DNA of 64,000 nt from Pelomonas sp937871895 (GTDB taxonomy: Bacteria > Pseudomonadota > Gammaproteobacteria > Burkholderiales > Burkholderiaceae_C), in NCBI RefSeq assembly GCF_046348265.1, contig NZ_JAXMEO010000007.1; one strand, 5' to 3'. Shown piece by piece: positions 62,063 to 64,000 of this stretch. The position numbers and the translations under genes were made by a program. Each line of letters opens with the position of its first letter. Position 1 is the stretch's first letter. Below the pieces are notes generated by a model. That model worked only from the letters and a program-made list of their open reading frames with translations. It was not told where the DNA came from and searched no databases.

Positions 62063-63532
62063 TTAAAGGATCTTGCGGAGGCGCATCACGTCCGCGTAGT
62101 AGCGGGCCGAGAGCTTGGGGGTGCGCACCTGGGTCTTGAAATCGCAATGCACGATGCCGAAGCGACGGGCGTAGCCGTCTTCCCACTCGTAGTTGTCGAT
62201 GAAGGACCAGAGGAAATAGCCCTTCAGCGGCACGCCGTCGGCGATGGCGCGGTGGGCCTCGCGCAGGTAAGAGCGCAGGTAGTCGCGGCGGTGGGTGTCG
62301 AGCACCTCGCCGTTGACGACGGGCTCGTCGTCGTAGCCGCAGCCGTTCTCGGTGATGTAGATCGCCTTGTGACCGTAGCACTCGGCCGAGAGCTTGGTGC
62401 CCCAGTAGATGGACTGCGGTACCAGGCGCAGCCAGGGGCTGTCGGCATGCGGGTAGTTGGTCGGCGCGGGGAGGGCCTCGTAGGCAGCGCCGTTCTTGCC
62501 GGCGCGCACGAAGGTGCCGCTGTAGATGTTGAGGCCGAGGAAGTCGGTCGGCAGGCTGATGAGGGCGAAGTCGCCCGGCTTCACCTCGGGCGCGTTGGCG
62601 CCCACGCGCAGCAGGAAGTTGTCGGTGTACTTGCCGGCGTGGATGGCGCCCAGCACCTGGGCGTTGCGGTCGATGAACCAGGCCTTGGCGGCGGCGATGT
62701 CGGCCGGCGTTTCGGTCACCGGCACGGGCACGCCGCAGTTGTCGGTCAGGCCCACGATGGCGCCCTTGCCGCCGTACTGGCGCACCGCGCGCACGCCGTG
62801 GCCGTGGCACAGCAGTGCATGGTGATAGGTCTGGTTGACGACCTTGGGCGACTCCTTGCGGCCCGGCGCCTTGGTGCCGGTGCCATAGCCCAGCAGCGTG
62901 AAGCAGACGATCTCGTTGAGCGTGATCCAGTGCTTCACGTCGGCAGCAAATTCCTTCACCACCGTGTCGGCGTAGCGGGCGAAGGCGTCCACGGTGAGGC
63001 GAGAGGTCCAGCCACCGCGGTCTTCCAGGGCCTGCGGCAGGTCCCAGTGGAAGAGCGTGACCCAGGGCTCGATGCCGTGCTTCTTCATGCTGGCGAAGAG
63101 GCGGCGGTAGAAGTCGATGCCCTTGGGATTCAGCTCGCCATCACCCTGCGGGTAGATGCGGGGCCAGGCGATGGACAGCCGGTAGGTCTTGATGCCCAGC
63201 GAGGCCATCAGCGCGAAGTCCTCGTCGAAGCGGTGGTAGTGGTCGCAGGCAACGTCAAGGGTGTCGCCGTTGTGGACCTTGCCGGGGATGCGCGAGAAGC
63301 GGTCCCAGACGGACTCGCCCTTGCCGTCCTCGAAAGCCGCGCCTTCGAGCTGTGCTGACGCGGCCGCCACGCCGAACACGAAGTCAGCCGGGAAGTGGCT
63401 GCCATAGCCCGCCGCAGCGGGAGCCAAGGCGGCGCGCTTCTTGTCGGCAGCAAAGGCCGCCGTGGGCGCGAGGGCGGGCAGCGAGGCCGCTGCGAGCAGC
63501 TGGCGACGGCGAGGGGAGCGGGGTGAAGTCAT
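62063..63532 (-). CDS. GH1 family beta-glycosidase with Tat-like signal peptide
   Basis: A 489-residue glycosidase, most likely a beta-glucosidase/galactosidase type. The N-terminus MTSPRSPRRRQLLAAASLPA followed by LAPTAAFA resembles a twin-arginine signal, so the enzyme is probably exported. The GH1 barrel has FGVAAASAQLEGA, HWDLPQALEDRGGW, acid/base E207 in TLNEIVCF and nucleophile E395 in IYITENGCGYD, and ends in FGIVHCDFKTQVRTPKLSARYY. Upstream, 108 bp away on the same strand, is a second GH1 gene; downstream is the GPH transporter. The substrate cannot be read from sequence. Confidence 0.93.
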   Translation of the reverse strand: MTSPRSPRRRQLLAAASLPALAPTAAFAADKKRAALAPAAAGYGSHFPADFVFGVAAASAQLEGAAFEDGKGESVWDRFSRIPGKVHNGDTLDVACDHYHRFDEDFALMASLGIKTYRLSIAWPRIYPQGDGELNPKGIDFYRRLFASMKKHGIEPWVTLFHWDLPQALEDRGGWTSRLTVDAFARYADTVVKEFAADVKHWITLNEIVCFTLLGYGTGTKAPGRKESPKVVNQTYHHALLCHGHGVRAVRQYGGKGAIVGLTDNCGVPVPVTETPADIAAAKAWFIDRNAQVLGAIHAGKYTDNFLLRVGANAPEVKPGDFALISLPTDFLGLNIYSGTFVRAGKNGAAYEALPAPTNYPHADSPWLRLVPQSIYWGTKLSAECYGHKAIYITENGCGYDDEPVVNGEVLDTHRRDYLRSYLREAHRAIADGVPLKGYFLWSFIDNYEWEDGYARRFGIVHCDFKTQVRTPKLSARYYADVMRLRKIL

Positions 63533-63640
63533 CGATGAGTTCCTGGTGATGAGGCGCAGCGGGCAAGGGGCCCGCAGCAGCGCTAGGAGTCTGCGCGTTG
63601 CGCAGTCAGACGTTTGCCAGGGGTTTGCCCGAGGCGAGCC

Positions 63641-64000
63641 TCACAGAATCTTGCGCTCCTGCATCACGCGGCTGTAGTAGCGGGCCGAGAGCTTGGGGGT
63701 GCGCACCTGGGTCTTGAAGTCGCAGTGCACGATGCCGAAGCGTCGGGCGTAGCCGTCTTCCCACTCGTAGTTGTCGATGAAGGACCAGAGGAAGTAGCCG
63801 TCGATGGGCACGCCGTCGGAGATGGCGCGGTGCACTTCACGCAGGTGGTTGCGCACGTAGTCGCGGCGGTGCAGGTCGATGACCTCGCCGTTTTCAACGG
63901 GCTCAACGTCGTAGCCGCAGCCGTTCTCGGTGATGTAGATGGACTTGTGCTCGTAGAGCTCCTGGCACATGCGCGGGGCCCAGTAGATGGCCTGCGGGAT
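63641..64000 (-). CDS. second GH1 family beta-glycosidase (5' partial at window edge)
   Basis: Only the C-terminal 119 residues are in the window; the frame is open to the edge. It has the nucleophile motif IYITENGCGYD and, from GYFLWSFIDNYEWEDG to PKLSARYY, 42 residues identical to the neighbouring GH1 protein, while the rest of the overlap shows about 15 changes. It ends in ERKIL like the neighbour's LRKIL. This is a tandem duplicate with a better-preserved 3' block. It would be transcribed before the complete GH1 gene and the GPH transporter. Confidence 0.93.
   Translation of the reverse strand: MPQAIYWAPRMCQELYEHKSIYITENGCGYDVEPVENGEVIDLHRRDYVRNHLREVHRAISDGVPIDGYFLWSFIDNYEWEDGYARRFGIVHCDFKTQVRTPKLSARYYSRVMQERKIL

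Overview
The window is high-GC chromosomal DNA from a betaproteobacterium, most likely order Burkholderiales (Comamonadaceae/Sphaerotilaceae type, for example a Roseateles- or Rubrivivax-like genus). That placement is inferred from gene order, protein sequence style and the TTG-started rplJ; no database search was possible. The window is an almost complete transcription/translation superoperon with a metabolic block on the left and a sugar/uronate utilisation island on the right.

Left block (1-14.1 kb): the 3' part of a SUMF1-domain gene, a hemerythrin-like protein, transketolase (tkt), a large imperfect palindrome, adenylosuccinate lyase (purB), an M48 metalloprotease paired with a DUF898 membrane protein, a glutathione S-transferase, a degenerate receiver/LuxR-type regulator, an FMN-binding glutamate-synthase-like protein and the SppA signal peptide peptidase.

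Core block (14.1-49.0 kb): tRNA-Tyr, -Gly, -Thr, tuf, tRNA-Trp, secE-nusG, rplK-rplA, rplJ-rplL, rpoB-rpoC, then (after a terminator and a small convergent PIN-domain gene) the str operon (rpsL-rpsG-fusA-tuf), S10 operon (rpsJ to rpsQ), spc operon (rplN to secY, infA, rpmJ) and alpha operon (rpsM, rpsK, rpsD, rpoA, rplQ). The two tuf genes differ by five silent bases. A peroxiredoxin gene sits between rpsQ and rplN, bracketed by an intrinsic terminator and a sigma-70-like promoter. Long RNA hairpins lie in the rplJ leader, between rplL and rpoB, and between rpsK and rpsD, where ribosomal-protein autoregulation and RNase processing are expected.

Right block (49.2-64 kb): a ChvE-type periplasmic sugar-binding protein faces a leftward operon of uronate dehydrogenase (udh), GguA/GguB-type ABC transporter, galT, galK and a FadR-family GntR regulator. 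A perfect 17-bp palindrome matching the FadR-subfamily operator pattern lies just upstream of udh. Divergent from udh are a LacI regulator and a secreted GH67 alpha-glucuronidase. Facing these are a GPH-family sugar transporter and two tandem GH1 glycosidases, the second cut by the window edge. Together they suggest extracytoplasmic release of glucuronate and neutral sugars from a plant heteropolysaccharide, uptake by a ChvE-type system, oxidation of uronate by Udh, and entry of galactose into the Leloir pathway. No IS element, phage gene, CRISPR array or rRNA gene was seen.
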